This document shows positions 1-11,132 of a stretch of 64,000 nt of DNA, piece by piece. Numbering within the stretch: the first letter of the stretch is position 1; each line of letters opens with the position of its first letter. The position numbers and the translations under genes were made by a program. Under the pieces are notes generated by a model. That model was not told where the DNA came from, did no database searches, and was given only the letters and a program-made list of their open reading frames with translations. The DNA comes from Ulota crispa (Eukaryota; Streptophyta; Bryopsida; Orthotrichales; Orthotrichaceae). The stretch lies in assembly GCA_963920765.1 (NCBI GenBank), contig OY987249.1:4001230-4065229 (forward strand), written 5' to 3'.

Positions 1-903
1 AAAGAATCCTGCACACCTTGTTTTGCAAAGTTGAGCACAATTTGGACAACCGAGAGCTTGCCCAATGAGCCAAGGTCTTCACTTTATGAGAGTACGTCAT
101 TCAGTACGTGTCATAGTTTAGGCACCCAAAATGAACGTGATTAAACTAAAGTGTGCATTATTGTGACAATGTAAAAGGGGCAAATAAAAGAAAGTGTGTC
201 AGGAAGAGTATGATCAAGTACCGTAGTTTCTAGTTGTGTTACATATGGTGAAAGTACAAAGGATGTGATATTAGAATAGGTGAAAATTATGAAAGAAGTT
301 GGGGGAAACCACTACCAAACTAGACAATTGTCCTTGCTAAAATCAGTATCCACACATGCGGCATATCATGAGTGCAGGCAGCACTGTCTGCCCAAAAACA
401 ATGAAAGATTAAGCCGGAGTTGCTACTAAAGTCACAGCTTTCAACGCCATATTCATTAAATTGGGAAAACCAGATTCCCAAGTTGTATCCTAATGCTTGG
501 TTTAAGGTGGTCACCTTAATCCCAAAATGTTACAAAATTCCCGATTTGATGAATATGGCGTTTTTCACTGTTATTTGGGGTGCTTGCTGCCTTGCTGGCC
601 CTGTAAACTAGAACCCGCAGAAGGAGTAAGTTCCTTTGCCGTCCTTGAAGTAGCAGTCTGAGACGGCAGGCTCGCAGTCTCGAACAAACCCGCACATGCA
701 CCCCACAACGCCACCTACATTACACTCCACAACGCCCCCTTCCGGACACAATGGCCCAATCCCCAAACACTCTGCACAGCAATCCACGAGCGTCATCAGT
801 CAGTGCAACCAACGCTGTGATTCGTGCCACTTTCAGTTTCATGGTGCACCCCAGTGTCCACAAACGTGGCTAGTTTTAATAGCAACATTTCAACCATAAA
901 ACA
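1..903. other. Intergenic, no gene recognised
   Basis: I see only short open frames with no recognisable domain and no coding-like composition. Nothing here supports a gene. Confidence 0.5.
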
Positions 904-905
904 TA

Positions 906-1329
906 ATTTCTCTGTCCCTCTAAAAACGTCCGAAAAGCTTCCTTGCAAAGAATTTATTAACTGTGTTTTTAGTCTTTGTGCTAGTGACACATGTATTACA
1001 AAATCAATATACTATCTACCAAATGTATGTAAAATCTCCAATTTTGATATTGTCATTTAGGCACCCAAATTCCATGCAAAAAGTACCATATTTGGGCATG
1101 CTGCCAGCTCCTCATTATTGATGATTACAAGATTAGTAGCAACAATGGTACTCCATATGGAGCAAGGCCAAGCTTGCTAGGAGAGGAATGCTCCCTAATC
1201 TCTTAACTTGCCCCATGAGATCATTGAACATGGCAAACACTTTCTCAGCGTTTGAAATTAGCAACAGGGAGCTTTTTAGCGGTACAAGAAATGTGTCTGA
1301 TATGGACCTTTTTAGAGGGACAGAGGGAG
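906..1329. mobile_element. Candidate Stowaway/mariner-type MITE
   Basis: The two ends form an inverted repeat of about 30 bp. The right end, read on the - strand, begins CTCCCTCTGTCCCTCTAAAA, and the left end carries TCTGTCCCTCTAAAAACGTCC. The element is flanked by the dinucleotide TA at 904-905 and 1330-1331. A 5' CTCCCTCTGTCCC-type terminus with a TA target duplication is typical of plant Stowaway/mariner miniature elements. The length, about 424 bp, is in range. There is no coding capacity. The outer bases of the left end are diverged. Confidence 0.5.
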
Positions 1330-1331
1330 TA

Positions 1332-4311
1332 GATCCTTGAGGTTTGAAATATTTACACAATTAGCAGTGTTTTTGGCAACCTGAGCTAATTATAAAAAAC
1401 CACTGCCGGTCCAGATGGATCTTCGTGCTTCTGGCGCTAGTAGGGGGTTTTATGTGGACATATATTGGTTCGTCAAGAGCTCTCGCAAGTCACACAATGG
1501 CGATCACTGACTGGAACAATTGACATCACCACCCATCTGTTGTACTATGACAATAGGGGTTACCCCCACTATTTTATTCTTACATTTCTATTGATAGAAA
1601 TCATCACTACGTACATTGCGTTAACAATAAAGGAAAGAATAGCAGAAGAGAAAAAAAGCAGAAATGAGCATTAATTGTGGTGCTATGCTTTGTGCTGACT
1701 TGTTGGATAAAGTGATAGCGAATTCACAGCAATTCTCAGTTGGTGAAACTGCAGTGAGATCAATTTTGGTGATGTTAACGCCAAAGTGAGGTTTTTAATA
1801 TCCTTGACAAGCTATGAGTGCTGGGGGTAAAGATTTCTTGACTTTGGAGAGAGAAAGAGGAGGAAAGTGTCATACTGTCCAGAGGGTCGCCAGGTGGAAG
1901 AAGGGGTTCTCCGGAAAACACTTCCAGGAGTCGCCTGGGTTGCTTTGTTTGCCTGGTGTTGACCTGCACAGGGTCATCATCAAGCCATATATGTATTATC
2001 AAGTGTGGGTTATATGTGTGGCACGCAATGTTCAAAATTCTCTATTGACAATAGAAGTTCAAAATTCTCCATTATAAAGCAAGCAAGGGGTCAGGAGGTG
2101 TTTGGTAGGAAGGGTGAAAAGTCACTAAAAATTAAGAGAGAGACGGTTCATCAAAGTGCGTGCAAGGCATACTTGTATACCTTTGTTCCATCAATGTTAA
2201 AAAGGTCCTTCTCAAGTCAAAGGATAGGAACCTTGCATGAATAAATGAACTGGAGAGTCAAAAAGATGTCTTATATAAGTAGTTGAACTCTTTGAAAAAC
2301 TAGAGCAAGATCACTCAATCTTGGAGATATATTGCAACTGATTATAAGATAGGATTATGACTCTTAACCATTATCCCTCTTTCCAATTGCCTAATTATTC
2401 CATGTGTCATGTGGCGTGAAAGTGACAAGAAAAGATTATGAATTGCAAGAGACCTGCTCAAAATAAAGATGTTTGTTATGTTTATTTCTAAGCTTGGGAA
2501 ACAACAACAATTATTGACTAGCTATTAGTCAAAATATTATTCAAGCCCTTTCAAGTAGACTTGCATAGATTTCTCTTCCTTTAGCAAGACTGCTTTGCAA
2601 ATTTAAAACGGTGCATAAATGTTTTAAAATGGCTTTGTTTTGCAAGTGGGCTCTATTTTGCATCAATGTCAGCATTTCAACAACAACAGCTGAAGTGTGT
2701 GAGTTTAGAAGATCAACATAGGGCCATAGAGATCCCATTGACTCAAAAAAAAAATTTAAGAAATTACATATAGATCATTGTGTATGGCTTTCTGATACAT
2801 TTTGAAAGTGGGAGGTAAGTAGACAACTCCATTTACATTCAAAGATCTCCGACAGTTAACATGTCGCCAAATCATACACTCGCTTGTAAGTGCAACCAAA
2901 GTATATGGATAGATGATTTGGTTGTTAGTAACAAGAGGGTGAAAATAAGAGAAGAGATCTCACTACCCTTACCTTGGCAAGATTACTCGTGAAGAGTAGA
3001 GGTGAAGTCCCAAGCACTTGCATAGTCACCAAGACTGTCACAGCTCATATCAGTTGCACGTCAATTTTTTTGGCATACTGGTAGCAAATTATGCGCAGAT
3101 TTAACAAAAAATTATAAAACTTGCTATTTCAACCACAGCACCTGTTGTAAATTCTAATGCATTCAGTCACGCACCAATTGTGAGCACCCTGCCAACATTC
3201 CACGCCATCCTGCACATCAAAGTTCCCTTTTTATGAAAGCAAAAACCCCCAAAAGATGTATTTCTGAGGCAGGGAAGTTCAGAAACTGGTCACAAACTGC
3301 AGAAAATATTGATTGAGAAGGGCTTGCCAGTTTCGTTGCTGCTCAGCACCAGCCAAGTGTCACCCTCTTTGCCGAGGCAGCTTACAGAAAAAAACTTGAG
3401 GTCCAAGTACCTGCCTTGGGTAGGTTGCAATGATGGGACTTTGTGTTCACGTGTTCTTTCCCTTCTCCAGAAACATGCAGGCCCTGTGTGCTCATCATTC
3501 CCCACTCCGCACAATACATAACCTAACAAATCATAAGTTAAACCCTGTTGAATTCAACTTAGCAAACTCAGTTTCTACGAATCTTGTATCATCATCTTGT
3601 CATGTCAAAATCCCCCCTGCAGGTGTCCTAGAAAACAGGTCTACCCTCTTTAAACCTCGCCAATTGTAACGCAACTAGATTTTCTAAATTACCTTTGAGA
3701 GTAGGTTTCTTGCCATTGCTTGCTGCTACAATATATATGTACTTCTAGTACCACCATCGAGGTTGATGCGTACAAAACTGTGATCAAAGCTGAATCAGAA
3801 ATGTTAGACACAAACTTGCACCAGTCCTCTTCAGAGCTCTTCAATAATCAGCTTCTCTTATTTTAGAGTCACGTGATTGTGAGCCGAGTGATAGGACGAC
3901 TGTCTTGGATTCTTGGGTGAAAAGAGTAGAGCTGTTCAAGGGATGGGATCTTTTACTTATTTCCAGTCTAAGATAATTGCCTAAAAAACGGGATCAATGT
4001 ACGCATACAGTTCTACATATGCATGTCGTGAAGACTATCTATGACATCAGGTGTCCCCTAAAAGCCTCATGGAGCAGGCCCTGCAAAAAACAAGAAATCT
4101 TCATCCATGGACGCGCGCACCAAACCCGGCCCGTTTGAAGCACCATTTCGCACAACCTAAAGCTGAGTACTTCACTTGCCTTTGCGCAGGTTTAGAATTT
4201 GTGATGGTTGTTTGACGGTCTTTACAGAGGTTTCAAATACAGTGGTGCTTGGATAAGGTCAACACTTTGGGCTAGAAAAAAATGTTAATCGTATTCAAAC
4301 ATTGATCACAA
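1332..4311. other. Intergenic, no gene recognised
   Basis: AT-rich DNA with only short open frames in conflicting frames. I recognised no domain, splice-consistent exons or strong repeat. Confidence 0.45.
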
Positions 4312-4535
4312 ACAAGCACTCCATTTGCATTATTTTCCCTAGTTCTGGTGGTTGCAACTTTGGAGGTGCTTTCCCACTCGTAGTTCTAGTACACTCACCA
4401 ATGCCTTTCTAATTGATGAGTAAGAATGCCTTTCTAATTGATGAGTAAGAATGCCTTTCTAATTGATGAGTAAGAATGGACAAGCACTCCATTTGCATTA
4501 CTTTCCCTACTTCTGGTGGTTGCAACTTTGGCTCG
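4312..4535. repeat. 25-bp tandem triplication inside a duplicated 56-bp segment
   Basis: The 25-bp unit AATGCCTTTCTAATTGATGA (then GTAAG) occurs three times head to tail at 4400-4474. It is bracketed by two copies of a longer segment starting CAAGCACTCCATTTGCATTA, at about 4312-4367 and 4480-4535. The two differ at only a few positions. This is a recent local duplication in non-coding DNA. Confidence 0.85.
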
Positions 4536-5673
4536 ACCTTAACGAAGCTCATAATACACGCTTTCGGCAAAAGGGGAGTGAAGCTGTGATCTTATCCAAT
4601 CGTTGTTTCTGTTACAAAGGTTGACGTTAACCTGCCTTGATCGGGGTAATCATCTGAGAGGATCTTCAAACCATCCTGCTTGAGGTAACGAAACCCTAAA
4701 ATATGCTAGGTTTCCAGTTTCTCTATTGTACAATCTAGTCTCGAAACTCGAAACTGTCGAGGATGTCTTATTCTATTCTCTTTAAGAAACACCATGAAGG
4801 AGTAAAGCTCGTCACATGTATGATATTCGATAATTGAGAGGAAACTTATACACACCTTTACCCACCCATGCTCCTGCTAACACTTGACATTGAGAAAGGA
4901 GCACTAAGCAGAACCAAGCTAGTAAGTAGCATGTAAGAAAGAAAGTGTCAAGTGCAGCGATATCCTTGCTGTAAGTACTAGAGTTGTCTCCCTTTTCTTC
5001 TAAGGTGACATGAAAATATTGCACACGGGCATCCCAAGGTATGGTATTACCCTCCATGTCATCTCTTCCAAACTTTATCAGGGCTTCCTCATATACAATT
5101 GTCTCTGTCGTGCTCTTACCCATCAAGCAAAGCTCGAGCCTCCTCTCCTCTTTAATACCCCACACACAACAACGTACTCAGAAACGTCAGTAAGTAAAAC
5201 TCGGCAAGTACGAAAGTGGGAGTTGTTGTCTTGTAGCAAGTGAGCAAGAGTACAATCACTCACTCAAAATCAATGAAAAATTGTGTACATTGATAAGCTG
5301 GTAATGCAATGTTTAAAACGATGCTTGAAATCATGGTGAACGCAGATTCTTCTGGGCATGGACTCATCCATAAGATGAAAGGAGGAGCATCTTCTGAAAT
5401 GGTTGTCATAGAAAAGTTTCATTGAGCAATGAATTAGCCTCTTTTATGCGTCTTATACCTTGATTTATTACTACTCTAAAGTAGCTGAAAAGAAGCATTA
5501 TAAGTCTCTTGAACCACAACATTGTATTATCTTGAGAGTAAATTGATTTGTGGGTTCGATTATAAAAATACCAGACTTTCAAAGAGAAAAGAAGCAGTGA
5601 GTAAGCTTACCTCGTTGTTGATGGAGAGTGATTCTAGGACAGAAGGTTCGGCGTCTCCGAATGCTCCCTTGCA
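4536..5673. other. Intergenic, no gene recognised
   Basis: Only short unsupported open frames on both strands. No domain or repeat was recognised. Confidence 0.4.
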
Positions 5674-5717
5674 GTTTAGGATTTAGGGTTTATGGTTTAG
5701 GGTTTAGGGTTTAGGGT
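5674..5717. repeat. Interstitial telomere-like repeat (TTTAGGG)n
   Basis: About six degenerate units of TTTAGGG run in a row (GTTTAGG, ATTTAGGG, TTTATGG, then three clean units). TTTAGGG is the usual plant telomere repeat. Shorter stretches also occur near 21918, 24495, 51505 and 51834. As an isolated tract this is an interstitial array or telo-box cluster, not a chromosome end. Confidence 0.8.
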
Positions 5718-6307
5718 CTTGCTTTGCACTCTAGCCTCAACCCTCTTGGTAAGTCATGTTTCACTCTCAATTGCAGCATTCCAAAACTCAAAGATTCCAA
5801 TACTTGAAACCACTGCGCCATCTGGCAAAGCAGCATACAGGGCATCGTCGAATGACACGAAACGCATGTTCTGATGTCAGGATATGCAGAAAACAGAGCG
5901 TGTCTGAGAATTGCTGAAGACTTTACAAGAAAGGGTTCGAACACTGGCACCAAAACAAGCTAAATTCAAGCGATTGGACTCCAACAGATCTCTATAAATG
6001 TTGTCTTAATGTATGATATCTTTCATTTTGTTTTACTTTTCTGATGTAAGCTATAGTTTAAAATATTTTCTTTTACATTCAAGAGTGTGAATTTCAACAC
6101 ACTACTTGAGTGGTCAGATATCATGGTTCTTGCATTACAACAACAAAACCTTCAAGATACTCATTTGTAGAATTCTTGAAAACGAGCATACTAGAATGTA
6201 TAAATTATTGCAAGAATACCTCTTTATGCTTGAAGAAAACTAATTCCAAATTTTTCACATTTTTTTGGTCATCTAAGACTGCAATCTCCTTAGATGCTAA
6301 AAATTTA

Positions 6308-6712
6308 GGGAATTGATATATACACACCTGGGGTTTGATATATGCACATTGGAGGAGGGGTAAATTTTAGATATTTACCATCAAAAAGTTGAATTTGGAA
6401 AATTTGAATTTAGATTTGGATTTAGAGACCTGGATTTAGTCTAGAACCACAAAGGAGGTTACACAAAACCTAGTGGAAAAGCTTAGTTAGGGTGCAAATT
6501 ATTACTTTTACCCTTGTTTATAAATAAAGCTAATTTTTTTCCACTTGGCATTGTTTAATTGTAACCTCCTTTGTGGTTCTAGACTAAATCTTGTAATCCA
6601 TGTATGAATTCATATTTTTCAAATTCAATTTGTTGATGATAATAATCTAAAAATTACCTCCCCAAGGTGTGCATGCATATATCAAATCTTGGATGTGCAC
6701 ATATCAATTTCC
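6308..6712. mobile_element. MITE, family 1, copy A (8-bp target duplication)
   Basis: A 405-bp foldback element. The termini are GGGAATTGATATAT on the left and, on the opposite strand, GGAAATTGATATGTGC. It is flanked by an exact 8-bp duplication, AAAATTTA, at 6300-6307 and 6713-6720. The arms share an internal inverted segment around GGTTCTAGACTAAATC. Copies with the same ends and interior occur at 30701-31858 and 62144-62642. The element is non-coding. An 8-bp duplication fits hAT-type transposition, but the GGGAATTG terminus is not a classical hAT end, so the superfamily is uncertain. Confidence 0.85.
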
Positions 6713-7273
6713 AAAATTTAATCCCACGTAGATAAGTCAACCAAAACATAATTGTAGTAAATTTTGAATTGCAAATTATAGATGAGCTCTTTGTCCATTA
6801 ACACAATTTTTTCCCTCGCACGTTGGAATTTTCATTTCTCCCCTAAATCCATTCCTATGAGGATCCTTGTAGCAACCCAGTAAACCATCACATAATCAAT
6901 AAATGAAAAAATGTTCTAAAATAGCCTTACCTATCCATGAACCTCAAGTTAAGAATATATCACGACCTTCTTATGACTAAGGTGTAACGATAAGGTGTAA
7001 TGATAAGGTGTAAGCTAGCATAAAGCAGCAATGACCTAACAATTGTATGAGTTGTTCATAACAGACATCCCTTTATAAGTCAAAACTCCTTGTAATCATC
7101 AGTAAGGAGGTTGTAGGAAAAAAGTTACAAAAATCTATTGAAGTTATCATTTGTCCAAGTTTTTTTTATCAACATTCAAAAAGGCATGTATATGACATTT
7201 TTGGCCAATATTTTGTTTGTTTATGGTGTCTTGTACTATACAATCACCATCACATTGCTAAAATCACAAGGCC

Positions 7274-7520
7274 CTTTGTACTATCACATATCTTCCTTTG
7301 TGATATCATATATATTCATTTGTGATATCACATATCTACCTTTGTAATATCACATATTTATCTTTGTAATATCACATATTTATCTTTGTATTGTCACATG
7401 TTTATCTTTATGATATCACATATGCAATCTTTGTGATACTATAAATACAATTACATTGACCTTTGCAACATCACATCTCCAATCTTTATGACATCATATC
7501 TTTGGTCTTTGGGATATTAT
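7274..7520. repeat. Degenerate about 22-24-bp tandem repeat
   Basis: Around ten imperfect units of the form CTTTGTRATATCACATATYT follow one another. The first six or so are well conserved, and later units drift in sequence and length. Nothing suggests a gene. Confidence 0.75.
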
Positions 7521-7653
7521 CACATATTTAGATACAATTTGAAGGCTTGCTAATTTTTTTACTTGCATTCTATTTAACATATGAAAATCCTAATAAAATT
7601 CTAATGATGAATTTCTTTATTGTAGCAAGTGTCAATCGCTAGTGTACTACTAT

Positions 7654-7656
<3 letters not shown>

Positions 7657-7700
<44 letters not shown>
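7657..7700. repeat. (AT)n microsatellite
   Basis: About 22 uninterrupted AT dinucleotides. Confidence 0.95.
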
Positions 7701-7706
<6 letters not shown>

Positions 7707-7779
7707 AATATAGGTTTGGTTATGTCCTTGGTGGTCAACCAACCTTGACGGTTCCGTAACTGAGGGCAGCAATTCCGTA

Positions 7780-8036
7780 ACCAAATTATGGGGATGAGAG
7801 TGCATGGGGTTTTGTAACAAAATTATGGAAATGGGAGGGCATGGAGTTTTGTAATCAAATTATGGGGATGGGGCACATGATGGGGGCACAGGCATGGGGG
7901 GCAAGGGATGAGGGCACGGGCATGGAGGGCACGAGCATAGGGGACAAGAGATGGGAGGGCCATAGTGATGGGGGCACATGATGGGGGGCACTAGCATGGG
8001 AGGAGGGCACAAGCATGGGAGGAGGGCACAAGGTTT
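7780..8036. repeat. G-rich degenerate minisatellite
   Basis: Strongly strand-asymmetric G-rich repeats of the type GGGGGCACNNGCATGGGAGG. Single units vary from about 15 to 30 bp. The open frame on the opposite strand is only the translation of this Pro/Ser-rich repeat. Confidence 0.7.
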
Positions 8037-8446
8037 TTAAACTCATGCATTGTCGAGCTGGTATTGTATAGAGAACTTGTCATAAATCTTTATTTCATAA
8101 GAGGGTTTGCCTCACCAAACGCATGTATGGAAAAGGTGGTTGCATCAGGAGGAGGACTATACCACTATACACTTCCACCATATTTTACCAATTTTGCATA
8201 CTAATGACAATGCCTATGGCGGGTCCGGGACATTGGGGACACAACCTCACCAGGCCCTAAAAGGCATTTAACAAAAAAGTGGTTGGATATAATTGTTTGA
8301 AATAGAACAATGAATAAAATACTAGATTGACATGATGTGAAAAGGTAAATGTAGGATAGAAGAATGGATGAATCAGTACGTTGATGTGCAAATGGATGAA
8401 TGTAGGCCATGTTGTAGAGTATAGAGGGATGGTGCCTTGCTAGGGG

Positions 8447-9517
8447 AGGGCTCGGTTTACTACACATACGTTAATCTGGGCCTCGCCCCTGTCAAGGCCA
8501 AAAATAAACTGTCTCCCTAGCTGCCCTGCTGCCCCTTGCAACTGAGCTGTCCAAGAGCGACTCAAGCTTTGGTCGAGCTTCATGTGGTCAAGTTAGGAAG
8601 TGGAAATCAAAATATTGGCATAAATTTCAAAACTCTAATTGCAAGCATTTGGTCACAATAAATTTTCAAGTCCAAAATCACTAAGATTGTATAGTTGTGA
8701 GTAGGAGATGCTACAAACAACTCTTAGTGAAGTCTTTAGTGTGCTCATACACTCATAACACTAACTTGAGGAGTTCTTAAATAGTGAGATAGGGCACTCA
8801 AAACCATCATGTCAATCACCCAAAACCATCACTTTGTCACCCAAAACCAATTCTTTTCTACACTTAGAAATGACTGACAAAATTATGTGTCACATTGGCT
8901 TGTAGGCAATGCCTCTAGGGACACCCATGGAGAGGGATGACGCTACCTTACAAAAAAATCAGGTCCAAATTGACACGTCCAAATTGACTAAATGTGTCTA
9001 AATTGATTTTTTTGTAAGGTAGCGTCATCCCTCTCCATGGGTGTCCCTAGAGGCATTGCCTACAAGCCAATGTGACACATAATTTTGTCAGTCATTTCTA
9101 AGTGTAGAAAAGAATTGGTTTTGGGTGACAAAGTGATGGTTTTGGGTGATTGACATGATGGTTTTGAGTGCCCTATCTCACTATTTAAGAACTCCTCAAG
9201 TTAGTGTTATGAGTGTATGAGCACACTAAAGACTTCACTAAGAGTTGTTTGTAGCATCTCCTACTCACAACTATACAATCTTAGTGATTTTGGACTTGAA
9301 AATTTATTGTGACCAAATGCTTGCAATTAGAGCTTTGAAATTTATGCCAATACTTTGATTTCCACTTCCTAGCTTGGCCACATGAAGCTCGACCAAAACT
9401 TGAGTCGCTCTAGGCAGTTCAGTCGCAAGAGGCAGCAAGGCAGCCAGGGAGACAATTTAATTTTGGCCCTGACAGGGGCGGGGCCCAGATTGACGTATGT
9501 GCAGTAAACCGAGCCCT
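8447..9517. mobile_element. Large foldback element, about 515-bp inverted arms
   Basis: Two arms (8447-8961 and 9004-9517) are reverse complements separated by a 42-bp spacer. The inner roughly 400 bp of each arm is essentially identical. The outer 110-120 bp has about one mismatch per ten bases. The terminus read inward is AGGGCTCGGTTTACT, with CAGGGCTCGG at the right end, which resembles hAT-type CAGGG ends. I find no clear target duplication. The spacer holds two copies of GTCCAAATTGAC. It has no coding capacity and could form a very long hairpin RNA or cruciform. Its right end lies about 1.6 kb upstream of the ARF start codon. Confidence 0.9.
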
Positions 9518-9539
9518 GGGGGAGTCGGGACCTTTTTTA

Positions 9540-11132
9540 GTCCGGGGTGTCAGTTTCCACCTCCCCTTCCTTCTATCCTCATCGTTACGTCACCGTGTCG
9601 CACGCGCGCGACGAAGCCCCTCCCGTGGCGTCGCGACGTCGCGCATCCCCAATGGCTCCAAGCGCGCAAACCCCGAATTGGCACCGTCGCAGCCTTCCGC
9701 TAAGCTTACCACTTTTTTATTCAACTTTTGAGGTGGCAGGTGGCTGTGCTGTGCTGCCTCAAAACTGCGACGGGTAACTTACGACCTTCCGAGTTCCGAT
9801 CCATCGCCAGAGCCACCATGAACAGAAACATTCCCCAATTGCCTCCCATTTATAATATGATCGTACTTCCTTTCGTCGTGTAAATCCGTGGTACCGCCCA
9901 CTCACTAGGCTTCCATGATGCAATTGGTAGGTTTGAAGAAGATCTCACTGGCATCATACCATCAATTCATCATCATCCAAGTAATAAGTTAGTCATTTCC
10001 AAGGTGCCTCAGCCTCACTCACGAGGTCGGTCTTTTCCCATGAAGGCATGAAGCTCTTTCGTCGTCATCGTCGCCCTGGCCCCTTTCTAGAAGAGAAAAG
10101 ACCGTCGTCGTGTCCGTCTGCGTCAGCCGTGGAGTGTCGTCCAAGGCCTTAGTTCACTTTTCTTCCTTCACACCTTTCGTCGCACGCGGAGGACGCGTCT
10201 CTCGAGTGCCTTTTCCTGCGCTCGCTTCAGGCGTGACTCTTTCCATACACATCATACATAGACAGACAGACAACTCGACCGTATTGCCATTTCGGCGTCT
10301 AAGAGGAGATCGGAATTCAAGTGGATTCAAATGGGTAGGCGCCCAACATCTCAGATACGCAATTGAAGCGTGGATTTGGGATTTTGCGTTTGAGGAAGGA
10401 ATCAAAGGAGCGCTGTTGTGATGTGAATTTTGGTTTTTGGGGTGAAAGCAATCATCTGGTATGCCACAACTTTGATCATGCCTTTGATCAGAAGAAGTCT
10501 CCATTCATTGTTTGTTAGTCAGTCTTTTGCCGCGACCACCACCACGCTTTTGAAAAATCGGTGGAGAATTCTGTTCAGTGATTCTTTTTGGTATTTGAAC
10601 TTCACATTAAAGTTGTGATTCTTGCGGAATTGAAATTTGTACATGATTTCTCGTCCTGGATTGACCGTAGTTGGTGGTGTCGAGCAGCAGATTGAGTGCT
10701 GGAAAGGAATTAGCCGTTTTTTTCTCTTTGAAACTTACAAAGTCAGTCTCTCTGTTAGCAATTATGAGTTAGTTGCCCACCTGTCGGTAGCAAAGAAAAT
10801 TGCAATTTTTTTGACAGCAAATTGCTGTCTTTGGAGTTTGGAGTGACCTTTCTGCACGTGTGGATTGACAATCTGCGATCTCTGGATATACGAGTTTCTT
10901 TCCTTTTGCCGACAATTGGCTTAATAATAGGGTTAGGGCTTAAAGGTTTTTTTTATTATTACAGCTGTCCGTGCTGGACTTCATTTCATTTGTGTGTTTT
11001 TTTCTTCATTTGTTTTTTGTCCTCCTATTTGACGGCTTGATGGACATGCGTGGTGTGGTGCAGCTTGTGAGAAGGAACAGGTTTTTTTCTTTGCGTGAGT
11101 ATCTAATTTAAGCCCAACAAGGAGAAATAATC
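9540..11132 (+). promoter_or_regulatory. CpG-rich promoter and leader region of the ARF gene
   Basis: Base composition changes sharply from AT-rich repeat DNA to GC- and CpG-rich sequence at 9540-10430, then to T-rich, intron-like sequence up to the ARF ATG at 11133. I infer that transcription starts in the GC-rich part and that the 5' leader contains at least one intron. No TATA box or exact start site can be fixed. The open frames in this region, up to about 116 codons on either strand, match nothing I know. Confidence 0.45.

Noticed and set aside
5674-5717. A true telomere
   Set aside because: Only about six degenerate units, with ordinary intergenic sequence and genes on both sides.
8201-8467. 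88-codon - strand frame and its look-alike at 9497-9703
   Set aside because: Both begin MCSKPSP only because they start in the inverted ends of the foldback element.
10110-10504. Overlapping frames of 103 and 116 codons on both strands
   Set aside because: They lie in GC-rich leader or promoter sequence, where long chance frames are expected. No domain or splice support.
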